Counted from the stretch's first letter, positions 33,612-41,248 are shown. The stretch is DNA of 53,732 bases from Bacteroidia bacterium (GCA_022842625.1 JALHPG010000010.1:1-53732); one strand, 5' to 3'. Numbers and translations are program-made. The notes: generated by a model from the sequence alone, not told the origin.

Positions 33612-34939
33612 AGGAACCAAGTATTAAAATAAAAATCAGAAATGATTTACGTGAAGCTATGCTAAAAGATTTGAGGCGACCACATAAGTTTGCAGCAGAA
33701 AGAATTGGTTTTATGCTTACGACCTCTAAGCGATTTGCAAATGGGTCTTACATTGTTTATGCTACTGATTATGTCCCTGTTGATGACAGTGATTATATAA
33801 GAGATAAATATGTTGGCGCAAGTATTAGTTCTACAGCAATAAGAAAAGCAATGCAAATTGTTTTAGATAAAAATTGTGGTTGCTTCCATGTACATCTGCA
33901 TGACCATAAGGGTAAACCTTCTCCAAGCAGAACAGATCTTACCGGTGGTGTCCCTCAAATTATCGATAGTTTTTTATCGGTTGATGATAGTCAATTGCAT
34001 GGGATGACAATTCTTAGTGCTGACTCCATTTATGTTGATATTAAGGGCAAGGAACAAAAAGGATTTGTTAAACCAAAAATATCTTCTTTTGTCGGGTATC
34101 CAATGAAGTTTCATTTTAATGAAAGTCGTAAAACTAAAAGCTCCGATATCTTCAAAAGACAATCATTCTTAGGAAGTGAATCTTCATTTCTATTTGATAA
34201 TGTCAAAGTAGGAATAATTGGCTTCGGTGGTGGTGGTTCCCATATAGGTCAACAACTTGCGCACATTGGTATTAAAAACCTTACAATTTTTGACGATGAT
34301 AAAATTGAGGCAAGTAATCTTAATCGGCTAATTGGTGGATGGTACAGCGATATTGCTAAGTCAACTCAAAAAGTAAAAATTGCAGAAAGGTTGATTAAAA
34401 AAATATTACCGAAATCAAAGCCAAACCTTGTTCCTGAAAAATGGCAAAACCAACCGGAACTATTGCAACAATGTGACATCATAGTTGGATGTGTAGATTC
34501 ATTAATTGGGAGGAGAGAATTAGAAGCTGAGTGTCGTAGGCATCTAATCCCATATATTGATATTGGAATGGATGTTCACACTATTGATGGAGCTCCGTAT
34601 ATGTCTGGTCAAGTAATTTTATCCATGCCCGGTATGGCATGCTTCAAGTGTATGAATTTCTTAACTGAGCAAAATCTTGCAGAAGAAGGGAAGAAATATG
34701 GGGATGTTGGTGGTTTGCCACAAGTTGTTTGGCCTAATGGCGTATTAGCTTCCTCAGCAGTGGGGATTTTAGTAGACCTTATCACAGGGTGGACTAAAAA
34801 ACAAAACCGAAAGGTTTATTTGTCTTATGACGGTAATATTGGTATAGTGGAAGAAAATGCAAGAGCAGAGTACTCACCTGCATGTTGCGAACACTATCCA
34901 CTTGATCAGGTTGGCTCAGTTAGATTTAAAAAACTTTGA
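33608..34939 (+). CDS. JAB (JAMM) peptidase-E1 (ThiF) fusion protein
   Basis: 443 residues. The N-terminal JAB domain (about 10-160) has Glu31 in ERIGFML and the zinc motif HVHLHD with SRTD (His94, His96, Ser107, Asp110). The C-terminal E1/ThiF domain (about 195-440) has the nucleotide-binding loop GFGGGGSHIG (205-214), Asp230-231, NLNRL (Arg240), CVDS (295-298) and a CxxC zinc pair (Cys345, Cys348). It would both process or remove the ubiquitin-like modifier and activate it with ATP. Such E1-E2-JAB-modifier sets are known in bacteria, and some (Bil, CBASS type II) act against phage. Here maturation and activation are in one chain. Confidence 0.92.
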   Translation: MKEPSIKIKIRNDLREAMLKDLRRPHKFAAERIGFMLTTSKRFANGSYIVYATDYVPVDDSDYIRDKYVGASISSTAIRKAMQIVLDKNCGCFHVHLHDHKGKPSPSRTDLTGGVPQIIDSFLSVDDSQLHGMTILSADSIYVDIKGKEQKGFVKPKISSFVGYPMKFHFNESRKTKSSDIFKRQSFLGSESSFLFDNVKVGIIGFGGGGSHIGQQLAHIGIKNLTIFDDDKIEASNLNRLIGGWYSDIAKSTQKVKIAERLIKKILPKSKPNLVPEKWQNQPELLQQCDIIVGCVDSLIGRRELEAECRRHLIPYIDIGMDVHTIDGAPYMSGQVILSMPGMACFKCMNFLTEQNLAEEGKKYGDVGGLPQVVWPNGVLASSAVGILVDLITGWTKKQNRKVYLSYDGNIGIVEENARAEYSPACCEHYPLDQVGSVRFKKL

Positions 34940-35008
34940 TGGTTAAAGTAAACCATAGCGTTGATGCTCTACAATACGAAAGATTAGAGTTAATTAAAAA
35001 TTAAGATT

Positions 35009-35137
35009 ATGAACGGAACAGTTCAATTGTGTAAAGCAGATGTTTGCATTAAAGCAGATGGTGACTTTGCAAAAGCAATGCTTCTTATTATTTCAGCAGT
35101 TTTATTAATTGCTGTTGTGGCATCATTTGCAAAATAA
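35009..35137 (+). CDS. 42-residue single-TM peptide at the end of the ubiquitin-like operon
   Basis: ATG at 35009, TAA at 35135-35137. Residues 1-22 are polar with two cysteines (MNGTVQLCKADVCIKADGD). Residues 23-39 are a membrane helix (AMLLIISAVLLIAVVASF), ending in AK. It lies 69 bp after the E1 gene and 32 bp before a strong terminator, so it is probably co-transcribed with the conjugation genes. A small membrane peptide in this place could be a toxin-like effector, a membrane anchor or a conjugation target. It could also be a chance frame, but the sharp polar/hydrophobic division argues against that. Confidence 0.6.
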   Translation: MNGTVQLCKADVCIKADGDFAKAMLLIISAVLLIAVVASFAK

Positions 35138-35169
35138 TACGAAATTGTCAAGCATTATTTATTGTTTGT

Positions 35170-35199
35170 GATAAGCCCCTTAATTGGGGCTTATCTTTT
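35170..35199 (+). terminator. terminator of the ubiquitin-like operon
   Basis: A perfect 10-bp stem GATAAGCCCC / GGGGCTTATC with a 6-nt loop, followed by TTTTA. Confidence 0.85.
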
Positions 35200-35250
35200 A
35201 ATATGATTGTCATAAACAAAATAAAAACTACCTTTACAGCCTGAAGTGGC

Positions 35251-35330
35251 TACGGGTCGAATTCATTAGTTCTCTAAGTGATTGAAATCCATTCATAAGG
35301 TTCGATAAATCCGACCCGTAGGGTACTGAA
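35251..35330 (+). other. tRNA-3'-end-like unit, copy 1
   Basis: A perfect 9-bp stem TACGGGTCG (35251-35259) / CGACCCGTA (35312-35320) encloses 52 nt that end in a T-arm-like AAGGTTCGATAAATCC and run into GGGTAC, like the 3' end of tRNA-Leu (GTCCGACCGGAGGTAC). It has no believable anticodon arm, so it is not a working tRNA. A second diverged copy is at 40664-40737. Both are followed at once by a terminator. Probably a decayed attachment site or tRNA-derived RNA. Confidence 0.5.
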
Positions 35331-35360
35331 GCAGACTATTTTTTAATAGTCTGCTTTTTT
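35331..35360 (+). terminator. terminator after tRNA-like copy 1
   Basis: GCAGACTATT / AATAGTCTGC with a TTTT loop and a T run after it. Confidence 0.85.
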
Positions 35361-35506
35361 GTTTCTAAACCCCAGTAGAATCAAAGAATCTTAAATTAAA
35401 AATCATTTCGATATTTTAGTGGTTAAATAATCCGAATTCCTATTCTTATTGATAATGAAGCAATTGCGAGTTAGAGTCCGGTTCACCCAAAACCAAATTA
35501 AGAATC

Positions 35507-35707
35507 ATGAACACAAAACCTAAAAAACGTTTAAGTATTGACGAATTAAAATCTTATCCCGGATTTGAAAATTATACTGATGAAATGGCTGAAGAAACAA
35601 TAGCTAGTCTTGAAACTTTATCCATTTTGTTTTATGAGCACTATCAAAAAACGCTTCAGCAAAAAGAAAGGTTAGAGATGTTAAGCAAAGAGTCAAAAAT
35701 GGAATAA
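35507..35707 (+). CDS. small protein, paralogue of the recombinase partner
   Basis: 66 residues. LSIDELKSYPGFENYTDEMA, then ETIASLETLSILFYEHY aligns along its length with the 79-residue protein at 9838-10077 (TIAELRSYKGFEKYTDEEAQ, then LEKLSMLFYEL). No known domain. It has no Shine-Dalgarno, unlike its paralogue, and no recombinase follows. It probably marks the remains of another recombinase module whose recombinase was lost, with the two-component cassette now downstream. Confidence 0.65.
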   Translation: MNTKPKKRLSIDELKSYPGFENYTDEMAEETIASLETLSILFYEHYQKTLQQKERLEMLSKESKME

Positions 35708-35789
35708 TTAATTGTTACTATGGTCAAAGCTTCTAATTGTTAATTTTAGAGTACAGAATTGCTTCAGAATTTTAATTCAAATTTGTAAA

Positions 35790-36467
35790 ATGAAAATATT
35801 ATTGGTAGAAGATGAAAAAGGACTTTCGGATTCCATAAGTACCTACTTAAAACAAGAGGGTTATTTATGTGAAGTCGTTACTGATTTTAAATCTGCGGAT
35901 GAAAAGATAGAGCTTTATCAATATGATTGTATTTTAATTGACATTAACCTACCTGATGGTAATGGGCTTAACCTTGTTAAAGCACTTAAACGTTTAAAAG
36001 CAAAAGCCGGAATTATCATAATTTCAGCAAGAAATTCTGTTGATGATAAAATTGAAGGTTTAGATTTAGGAGCTGATGATTACTTATCAAAACCTTTTAG
36101 TCTAGCAGAGTTGAACTCTAGGATAAAATCAGTTTTAAGAAGAAGGAAATTTGATGGCAATGATGAAATTGTATTTAATGAAATTACGATAAAGCCAAAT
36201 GAATCAACTGTATTAGTTAATGGTGCTTCAGTTACATTAACAAAAAAGGAGTATGATCTGATTCTCTTTTTGATAAGTAATAAAAACAGAATATTAACAA
36301 AGGAAACCATAGCTGAACATTTATGGGGTGATGACATGGATATGGCTGACTCGTATGATTTTATATATACGCATATTAAAAATCTGCGAAAAAAATTAGT
36401 TGAAAAAGGTTGTCAAGATTATATGAAAACTGTTTATGGAATGGGGTATAAATTCACAACACAATGA
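35790..36467 (+). CDS. OmpR-family response regulator
   Basis: The start is set at ATG 35790 (MKILLVEDEKGLSDS), since the 26 codons before it in the same frame are not receiver-domain sequence. 225 residues: receiver domain 1-115 with acidic pocket Glu7-Asp8, phosphorylation site Asp51 (ILIDINLPDGNG) and Lys in YLSKPF; OmpR winged helix at about 130-225 (LTKKEYDLILFL, HIKNLRKKL, GMGYKF). It probably controls the receptor and PepSY-like genes downstream. It overlaps the kinase gene by 4 bp. Confidence 0.95.
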   Translation: MKILLVEDEKGLSDSISTYLKQEGYLCEVVTDFKSADEKIELYQYDCILIDINLPDGNGLNLVKALKRLKAKAGIIIISARNSVDDKIEGLDLGADDYLSKPFSLAELNSRIKSVLRRRKFDGNDEIVFNEITIKPNESTVLVNGASVTLTKKEYDLILFLISNKNRILTKETIAEHLWGDDMDMADSYDFIYTHIKNLRKKLVEKGCQDYMKTVYGMGYKFTTQ

Positions 36468-37717
36468 GACTATTAACTAAAAATACATTGGTATTACTTG
36501 CTGTAACGTTGATTATTTTCGTAGCTGGGGGATTTGTTTTCTTCTCTCAGCTAAAAAAAATCATGAACGAAGAAGCTGTAGAAGCTCTATACATTAAGAA
36601 AAGTGAAATTGAAAACTATATCACTAAAAACAAAAAATTACCTGAATCTATTTCTCTTGAAGAACTATTAATTTTTGTCGAATCTAAAAATCCAAGCAAG
36701 GAGAGTTTAAATGATCGAATGATCTATATCGAAGAAGAACAAGAGGATATGCCTTATAAGCAGCTTAGTTTTAATGTTGCATTTGAAGACAAAAATTATA
36801 AGTGTACCGTAAGCAAATCTTTGCTAGAAGCGGATGATCTCATAGAAACCATTTTTCAATCCTTTTCAATAATTATCGGATTATTAATCATTGTCTTCGT
36901 ATCCATTAATTATTTGTTTTCTAAGCAAATATGGAAACCATTTTTTAAAACACTTAAACAAATAAACGACTATGAAATAGAAAATCATCAAGTTTTAAAT
37001 TTTGAATCTAATGGAGCAAAGGAGTTTGAGCAGCTAAATGAAGCAATTAAAAAAATGACTCAAAAAATTTCAAACGACTTTAATAATCTAAAATCGTTTA
37101 CAGAAAATGCCTCACATGAATTGCAAACTCCGTTATCAATTATAAAAAACAAAATAGAACTATTATTGCAGACAGAAGGTTTAACTGAAGAACTAGCCAA
37201 ACAACTTTTGGAAATTAGTCAAACTACAAACAGATTAAGCAAATTAAATCAGACTCTTTTATTGATGACTAAAATTGAAAACAATCAATTTACCAATACA
37301 GAAACCATCAACCTTTCAAATATAGTTACCAATAAATTAAAGCAATTTGAAGACCTGATTGAAATAAAACAATTAACTATAACTAGTTCGATAGATAATA
37401 TAACAGTCATAATTCATCCTATGCTCGCAGATATAATTGTTTCTAATTTACTTTCTAACGCCATTAAATACACTCCAGAGAAAGGAGAAATTAAAATAAA
37501 CTTAAATACTTCTAGTTTTACAATTTCAAATAATGGAGCGCCTTTAAAAGCAAAAGACAATGAACTGTTTACAAGGTTCTATAAAGAAAATGAAGACTCT
37601 GCATCAACCGGACTTGGTTTAGCATTGGTAAAACAAATTGCATCTATTAATAAGCATAAAGTAAATTACGGCTACCTTAATTCCTCTCACACCTTCACTT
37701 ACTTTTTTCACGATTAA
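36464..37717 (+). CDS. membrane sensor histidine kinase
   Basis: 417 residues. TM1 at about 8-28 and TM2 at about 130-151 bracket a 100-residue periplasmic sensor. The dimerisation/phosphoacceptor region has His218 in NASHELQTPLSII. The ATPase domain has LLSNAIKYTP (N box), NELFTRFYKE (F box) and GLGLALVKQI (G2 box). It is an HK paired with the upstream regulator. The short, acidic periplasmic part (EEEQEDMPYKQ) could bind cations, which would fit the PepSY-like gene of the cassette, but that is inference. Confidence 0.93.
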   Translation: MRLLTKNTLVLLAVTLIIFVAGGFVFFSQLKKIMNEEAVEALYIKKSEIENYITKNKKLPESISLEELLIFVESKNPSKESLNDRMIYIEEEQEDMPYKQLSFNVAFEDKNYKCTVSKSLLEADDLIETIFQSFSIIIGLLIIVFVSINYLFSKQIWKPFFKTLKQINDYEIENHQVLNFESNGAKEFEQLNEAIKKMTQKISNDFNNLKSFTENASHELQTPLSIIKNKIELLLQTEGLTEELAKQLLEISQTTNRLSKLNQTLLLMTKIENNQFTNTETINLSNIVTNKLKQFEDLIEIKQLTITSSIDNITVIIHPMLADIIVSNLLSNAIKYTPEKGEIKINLNTSSFTISNNGAPLKAKDNELFTRFYKENEDSASTGLGLALVKQIASINKHKVNYGYLNSSHTFTYFFHD

Positions 37718-37732
37718 ATTGCAATACGAATC

Positions 37733-40129
37733 ATGAAATCAATCGCCACCCTAGTCATTTTTATGAGTTTTTCATTTTCTATCTTTTCACAAGTTACTAT
37801 GTCAGGAATAGTGAAAGATAAAAAAGACAATTTACCCTTGCCATACGTTAGTGTAACACTGAAAAGCTCCAAAGATAGCTCCTTTGTTACTGGAGGCGTA
37901 ACAAATGAAGAAGGTCTCTTTGCGCTAACTAATATTAAGCAGGGCGAATATTATATACAGGTTAGTTATGTTGGATATCAATCCATAAAAAACTCAGTTT
38001 TGGTAGGTAGTCTTAGTTCGTTTTTAAATTTAGGAACAATTACATTGGAGGAAGATTCAAAGACATTAAAAGAAATAGAAGTGAGTGCAAAGCAAGACGA
38101 AGTGAGTGGAAAAATGGATAAAAAAACATTTAATGTAGGTGATAATACTGCTCAGGCTGGAGGCTCCGTTTTACAATCGATGAAAAATCTTCCAGGTGTT
38201 ACTGTAGATCAAAATGGAAAAGTACAAATACGAGGAAGCGAAAAAGTTACAATCTTAATTGATGGCAAACAAACAGCACTTTCAGGATTTGATAATCAAT
38301 CGAGTTTAGATAATATTCCAGCGTCTGCTATTGAAAAGATTGAAATCATCAACAACCCTTCAGCGAAGTATGACGCCAATGGAAATGCCGGTATCATAAA
38401 TATCATCTACAAAAAGACTAAGCAGGATGGTTTTAGCGGCAAAGCAGGAATCGCAGGTGGTTTAGGTGCTTTGTGGATCAAAAAAGAGAATTTACCATCG
38501 ATACGACCACAGTTTCAAAACACACCAAAGGTTAATCCTTCCTTATCATTGAATTACAGAAAAAATAAAGTAAATGTGTTTTTTAAAGGCGACTATTTGT
38601 ATACACAAACATTGAATAAGAATGAGTTTGTGGATCGTGATTATGACACGTTAGTTATACATCAACAAACAAAGAGAAATCGCACGACAACCATTGGAAC
38701 TGCAAAAGCCGGAATGGACTGGAATATGAATGAACGTAATATGATTACCGTATCAGGATTATTCAGCAGCGAAAAAATTCTTGACAATGGAGATGAGCCA
38801 TTTTTTAATGAAGATTATTCAGAGAGAAAAAGATTGTGGCAATTTTTAGAAGATGAATTAAAAACAACTATAACGGCAGCAGTAGCTTTTCAGCACAAAT
38901 TCAAGCAGCCAGGTCACGTATTAAATGTTGGCTATAATTATACCTTTCATCGAGAAGATGAAAAGTATTTTTTCACGAATACAATGCCAACCTTTATTGG
39001 TTATGATGCTTTTAAACTTCTTTCAGACGAACATGTTTCTGATATTAATTTCGATTATGTCCGCCCCTTGAAATATGGGAGATTTGAAACAGGCATTAAA
39101 TTCAGGAGAAGAAATATTCCAACAAACATGCAATTTATTCCGGGCATTAATTCACCATTAGATACAAATGCTGGAGGCTGGGCAAATTATACGGAAACGA
39201 TTCCTGCCTTATATGGTACTTATGTTTATGAAAGTAAAAAAATCGAATTTGAAGCGGGATTGAGAGCAGAATATGTTGATGTGCAATACAAGGTAAATCC
39301 TGAACACATTACTTATAAAAGTGATGGCTACAACTATATTCAACCCTTCCCCAACTTGAGAGTTGCATTTAAAATAAATGACAAAAACAAGATATCTGCC
39401 TTTTATAATCGGAGAGTAGACAGACCTGGAGAAGTTGATATTCGAATTTTTCCCAAGTATGATGATGCCGAAATTTTAAAAGTTGGAAACCCTGCACTCA
39501 ATCCACAATTCACTAATTCGTTTGAATTAGGCTATAAAACAACATGGAAGAACGGCTATTTTTACTCTGCCCTTTACCATCGAATTTCGGAGGGAACAAT
39601 AACGCGCATCGCAACAACAGTTCCCGGCAGTACCATTATCTATTCTATCATGCAAAATGCAGGAAAAAGTTACAATACAGGATTAGAATTAGTGTTTACA
39701 CAAGATGTAAAAAAACGGTTAACTTTTAATTTAAGTTTAAACGGATATGAAAATCGTATTGATGGTTTTTCGGTTGAAAACAAATATCCTGTTACACATA
39801 CCTTCAAAGCTGAAAGACAGCAACAATATTCGGGTAACATTAAATTTAACGGCAACTTCCATCTTCGTAAACAATTTGATATTCAAGTGACTTCGATATA
39901 TTTAGCTCCAGATATTATTCCTCAAGGTAAGATCGATCAACGCTATTCATTAGACATTGGAATTAAAAAAGCAATCCAAAAAGGAAAAGGTGAAGTATTT
40001 TTGAATGCAACAGATATTTTAAATACAATGGTAATTAGAAAAGAAATTAAGGGTGAAGGATTTAAATTAATTAGTTCAGATTATTATGAAACTCAAGTCA
40101 TCAGAATTGGTTACAATTATAAATTTTAA
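37733..40129 (+). CDS. outer-membrane receptor (CarboxypepD_reg plus plug plus beta-barrel)
   Basis: 798 residues. A signal peptide (to about residue 20, SIFSQ) is followed by a CarboxypepD_reg-like domain at about 22-105 (MSGIVKDKKDNLPLPYVSVT), a TonB-dependent plug at about 130-225 (GGSVLQSMKNLPGVTVDQNG, QIRGSEKVTILIDGK, IEIINNPSAKYDA), and an OMP_b-brl_3-type barrel to the C-terminus, ending in an aromatic residue (YNYKF). It belongs to the TonB-receptor-like outer-membrane group. The substrate is unknown. It lies 15 bp after the kinase gene and is probably in the same operon. Confidence 0.92.
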   Translation: MKSIATLVIFMSFSFSIFSQVTMSGIVKDKKDNLPLPYVSVTLKSSKDSSFVTGGVTNEEGLFALTNIKQGEYYIQVSYVGYQSIKNSVLVGSLSSFLNLGTITLEEDSKTLKEIEVSAKQDEVSGKMDKKTFNVGDNTAQAGGSVLQSMKNLPGVTVDQNGKVQIRGSEKVTILIDGKQTALSGFDNQSSLDNIPASAIEKIEIINNPSAKYDANGNAGIINIIYKKTKQDGFSGKAGIAGGLGALWIKKENLPSIRPQFQNTPKVNPSLSLNYRKNKVNVFFKGDYLYTQTLNKNEFVDRDYDTLVIHQQTKRNRTTTIGTAKAGMDWNMNERNMITVSGLFSSEKILDNGDEPFFNEDYSERKRLWQFLEDELKTTITAAVAFQHKFKQPGHVLNVGYNYTFHREDEKYFFTNTMPTFIGYDAFKLLSDEHVSDINFDYVRPLKYGRFETGIKFRRRNIPTNMQFIPGINSPLDTNAGGWANYTETIPALYGTYVYESKKIEFEAGLRAEYVDVQYKVNPEHITYKSDGYNYIQPFPNLRVAFKINDKNKISAFYNRRVDRPGEVDIRIFPKYDDAEILKVGNPALNPQFTNSFELGYKTTWKNGYFYSALYHRISEGTITRIATTVPGSTIIYSIMQNAGKSYNTGLELVFTQDVKKRLTFNLSLNGYENRIDGFSVENKYPVTHTFKAERQQQYSGNIKFNGNFHLRKQFDIQVTSIYLAPDIIPQGKIDQRYSLDIGIKKAIQKGKGEVFLNATDILNTMVIRKEIKGEGFKLISSDYYETQVIRIGYNYKF

Positions 40130-40194
40130 TAACTACAGATTTGCTTCAAATTGTTCTTTTACTATTGTACTTATAAACTTTAAAACAGATAAAA

Positions 40195-40647
40195 ATGAAA
40201 ACCTTATTCACAATCTTAACATTAGGCTTAGGACTTAGTCTAGCCAATGCACAAACAGTAAAAGAAGCGGATGTGCCAACTCAGGTAAAAGAAGCTTTAA
40301 AAAAACAGTACCCAGCTGCAAAAGTTGAGAAATGGGAAAAAGAAGGCACAAATTACGAAGCCGAATTTCACATTAACAAAATAGAAACTTGCGCTGTTTA
40401 TGATAGTAATGGTAAATTTATTGAGTCAGAAATTGAAATTAAAGAATCGGAATTACCAAAAGGAGTTGCGGATTATATTGCAAAGAATCTAGCTGGTAAA
40501 AAGGTTAAAGAATCAGCTAAAATTACTGATGCATCAGGAAAAGTAAGCTATGAGGCTGAAATTGATAATATTGATTATATTTTTGATTCAAATGGCTCTT
40601 TGATTAAAAAAGAAGAAGAGAAAGAAAAAGATGGGGATAAAGATTAA
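40195..40647 (+). CDS. periplasmic PepSY-like protein
   Basis: 150 residues with a signal peptide (TLGLGLSLANAQ). The body has two repeats of the PepSY-like/DUF2874 type: VPTQVKEALKKQYPAAKVEKW with YEAEFHINK, and LPKGVADYIAKNLAGKKV with YEAEIDNIDYIFD. The tail is Lys/Glu/Asp-rich. Proteins of this type are periplasmic and occur next to two-component systems and outer-membrane barrels in Bacteroidota; some are copied by metal or stress signals. It closes the cassette and is followed by tRNA-like copy 2. Confidence 0.85.
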   Translation: MKTLFTILTLGLGLSLANAQTVKEADVPTQVKEALKKQYPAAKVEKWEKEGTNYEAEFHINKIETCAVYDSNGKFIESEIEIKESELPKGVADYIAKNLAGKKVKESAKITDASGKVSYEAEIDNIDYIFDSNGSLIKKEEEKEKDGDKD

Positions 40648-40663
40648 ATAATCGATTTCCAAC

Positions 40664-40737
40664 TACGAGAATTCATTAATATTCTAATAGCTTGAAAATC
40701 ATCTAAAAAGTTCGATAAATCCGATCGTTCGGGTACA
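40664..40737 (+). other. tRNA-3'-end-like unit, copy 2
   Basis: Similar along its length to 35250-35327: CTACGAGAATTCATTAAT, then TTCGATAAATCCGAT and GGGTAC. The closing 9-bp stem of copy 1 is lost here, so the unit has decayed further. A terminator follows immediately, as in copy 1. Confidence 0.5.
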
Positions 40738-40738
40738 A

Positions 40739-40767
40739 AACCTCTCAGAAATGAGAGGTTTTTTTAT
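40739..40767 (+). terminator. terminator after tRNA-like copy 2
   Basis: AACCTCTC / GAGAGGTT with a 6-nt loop and a T run. Confidence 0.85.
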
Positions 40768-40790
40768 TACAATTATTTCTTGACGCGCTG

Positions 40791-40808
40791 CCGCGATAGC
40801 TATCGGGG
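40791..40808. repeat. palindromic insert 1 (CGATAGCTATCG core)
   Basis: CCGCGATAGCTATCGGGG, an almost perfect palindrome (one mismatch), sits between CGCGCTG and TCAAACACC of the tRNA-Leu copy. The intact tRNA has only GTC there. Confidence 0.8.
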
Positions 40809-40834
40809 TCAAACACCAGTAAATCACGGTTGTG

Positions 40835-40858
40835 TCGTCCCGATAGCTATCGGGACGA
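40835..40858. repeat. palindromic insert 2, 24-bp perfect palindrome
   Basis: CCCGATAGCTATCGGG is the centre of a perfect 24-bp palindrome that replaces GTT in the T arm of the tRNA copy (TGTCGGTTCGAG in the intact gene). It is the same core as insert 1, so both came from one kind of repeat unit. Confidence 0.85.
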
Positions 40859-40883
40859 GTCCGACCGGAGGTACAAATGAATG

Positions 40884-40918
40884 AAAAAGAGTCAAAGCTT
40901 TGCTTTGGCTCTTTTTTT
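40884..40918 (+). terminator. terminator after the tRNA-Leu remnant
   Basis: AAAAAGAG...CAAAGC / GCTTTG...CTCTTTTT stem with a T run; probably the original chromosomal terminator of tRNA-Leu before insertion. Confidence 0.75.
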
Positions 40919-41008
40919 GTTTTAAGAACGACATCAAGCTTTGCTTGAATGGAGCGATGAAAACAAAAAACCGAAATCCGCTAGGATTTTGTCTTTTTCA
41001 TTTTCAAG

Positions 41009-41096
41009 GTGGCCTAAATCGGTCCGCTGCGAAGCAGCAATCAGACCGGAGGTACAAAACAGAAAGAGAAACAAAGCGAGAGCGGCGTTTCTCTTT
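41009..41096 (+). other. third tRNA-tail fossil with hairpin
   Basis: GACCGGAGGTAC (41044-41055) repeats the 3' end of tRNA-Leu, preceded by GGTGGCCTAAATCGGT, which recalls its D-arm (GTGGCGGAATTGGT), and by GCTGCgaaGCAGC. It is followed by AAAGAGAAAC / GTTTCTCTTT (41063-41096). The rest of 41097-41248 shows nothing I can name. Confidence 0.5.
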
Positions 41097-41248
41097 TCTA
41101 TTTTACTTCATTCTCTTTTTGTGTTTCACTCTTATTTGAAATTTAATGCTCGTTTATGAGGGACCGTATTCATTCTAAATTCAAGCATAAGTCAAACAAG
41201 TTTCTTTAATATATTTTTAGTGATCAATTTTCAAAACAAGTGCTAATT

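Larger units (their letters stand above)
8303..40873. mobile_element. tRNA-Leu-borne genomic island carrying defence cargo
   Basis: The left edge is the 3' end of intact tRNA-Leu, with a serine recombinase reading out of it. The right edge is a second copy of the anticodon-arm-to-3'-end part of the same tRNA (40782-40873). Between them lie mobility/regulatory genes, restriction-like, AbiE-like, Fic, ImmA/PIN and ubiquitin-like genes, and a two-component/receptor cassette, while housekeeping or envelope genes flank both sides. No conjugation genes are visible, so the island is at most mobilisable. The right edge could instead be the third tRNA-tail fossil ending at 41055. Internal tRNA-like units at 35251-35330 and 40664-40737 suggest a composite of successive insertions. 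Confidence 0.8.
40782..40873 (+). pseudogene. damaged tRNA-Leu copy: right attachment-site remnant
   Basis: GACGCGCTG, TCAAACACCAGTAA, TCACGGTTGTGTCG and GAGTCCGACCGGAGGTAC appear in the same order as in tRNA-Leu at 8219-8302, but the 5' third is missing and two palindromic inserts (40791-40808 and 40835-40858) break the anticodon arm and T arm. It cannot work as a tRNA. It is the right-hand repeat of the island. Confidence 0.85.

Noticed and set aside
35251..35320. A functional tRNA gene
   Set aside because: The 9-bp stem and T-arm-like end are present, but no proper D arm or anticodon arm can be drawn.
40900..41159. Two overlapping frames of 72-79 codons right of the tRNA remnant
   Set aside because: They run through tRNA-derived and hairpin sequence, have biased composition and resemble no protein family.
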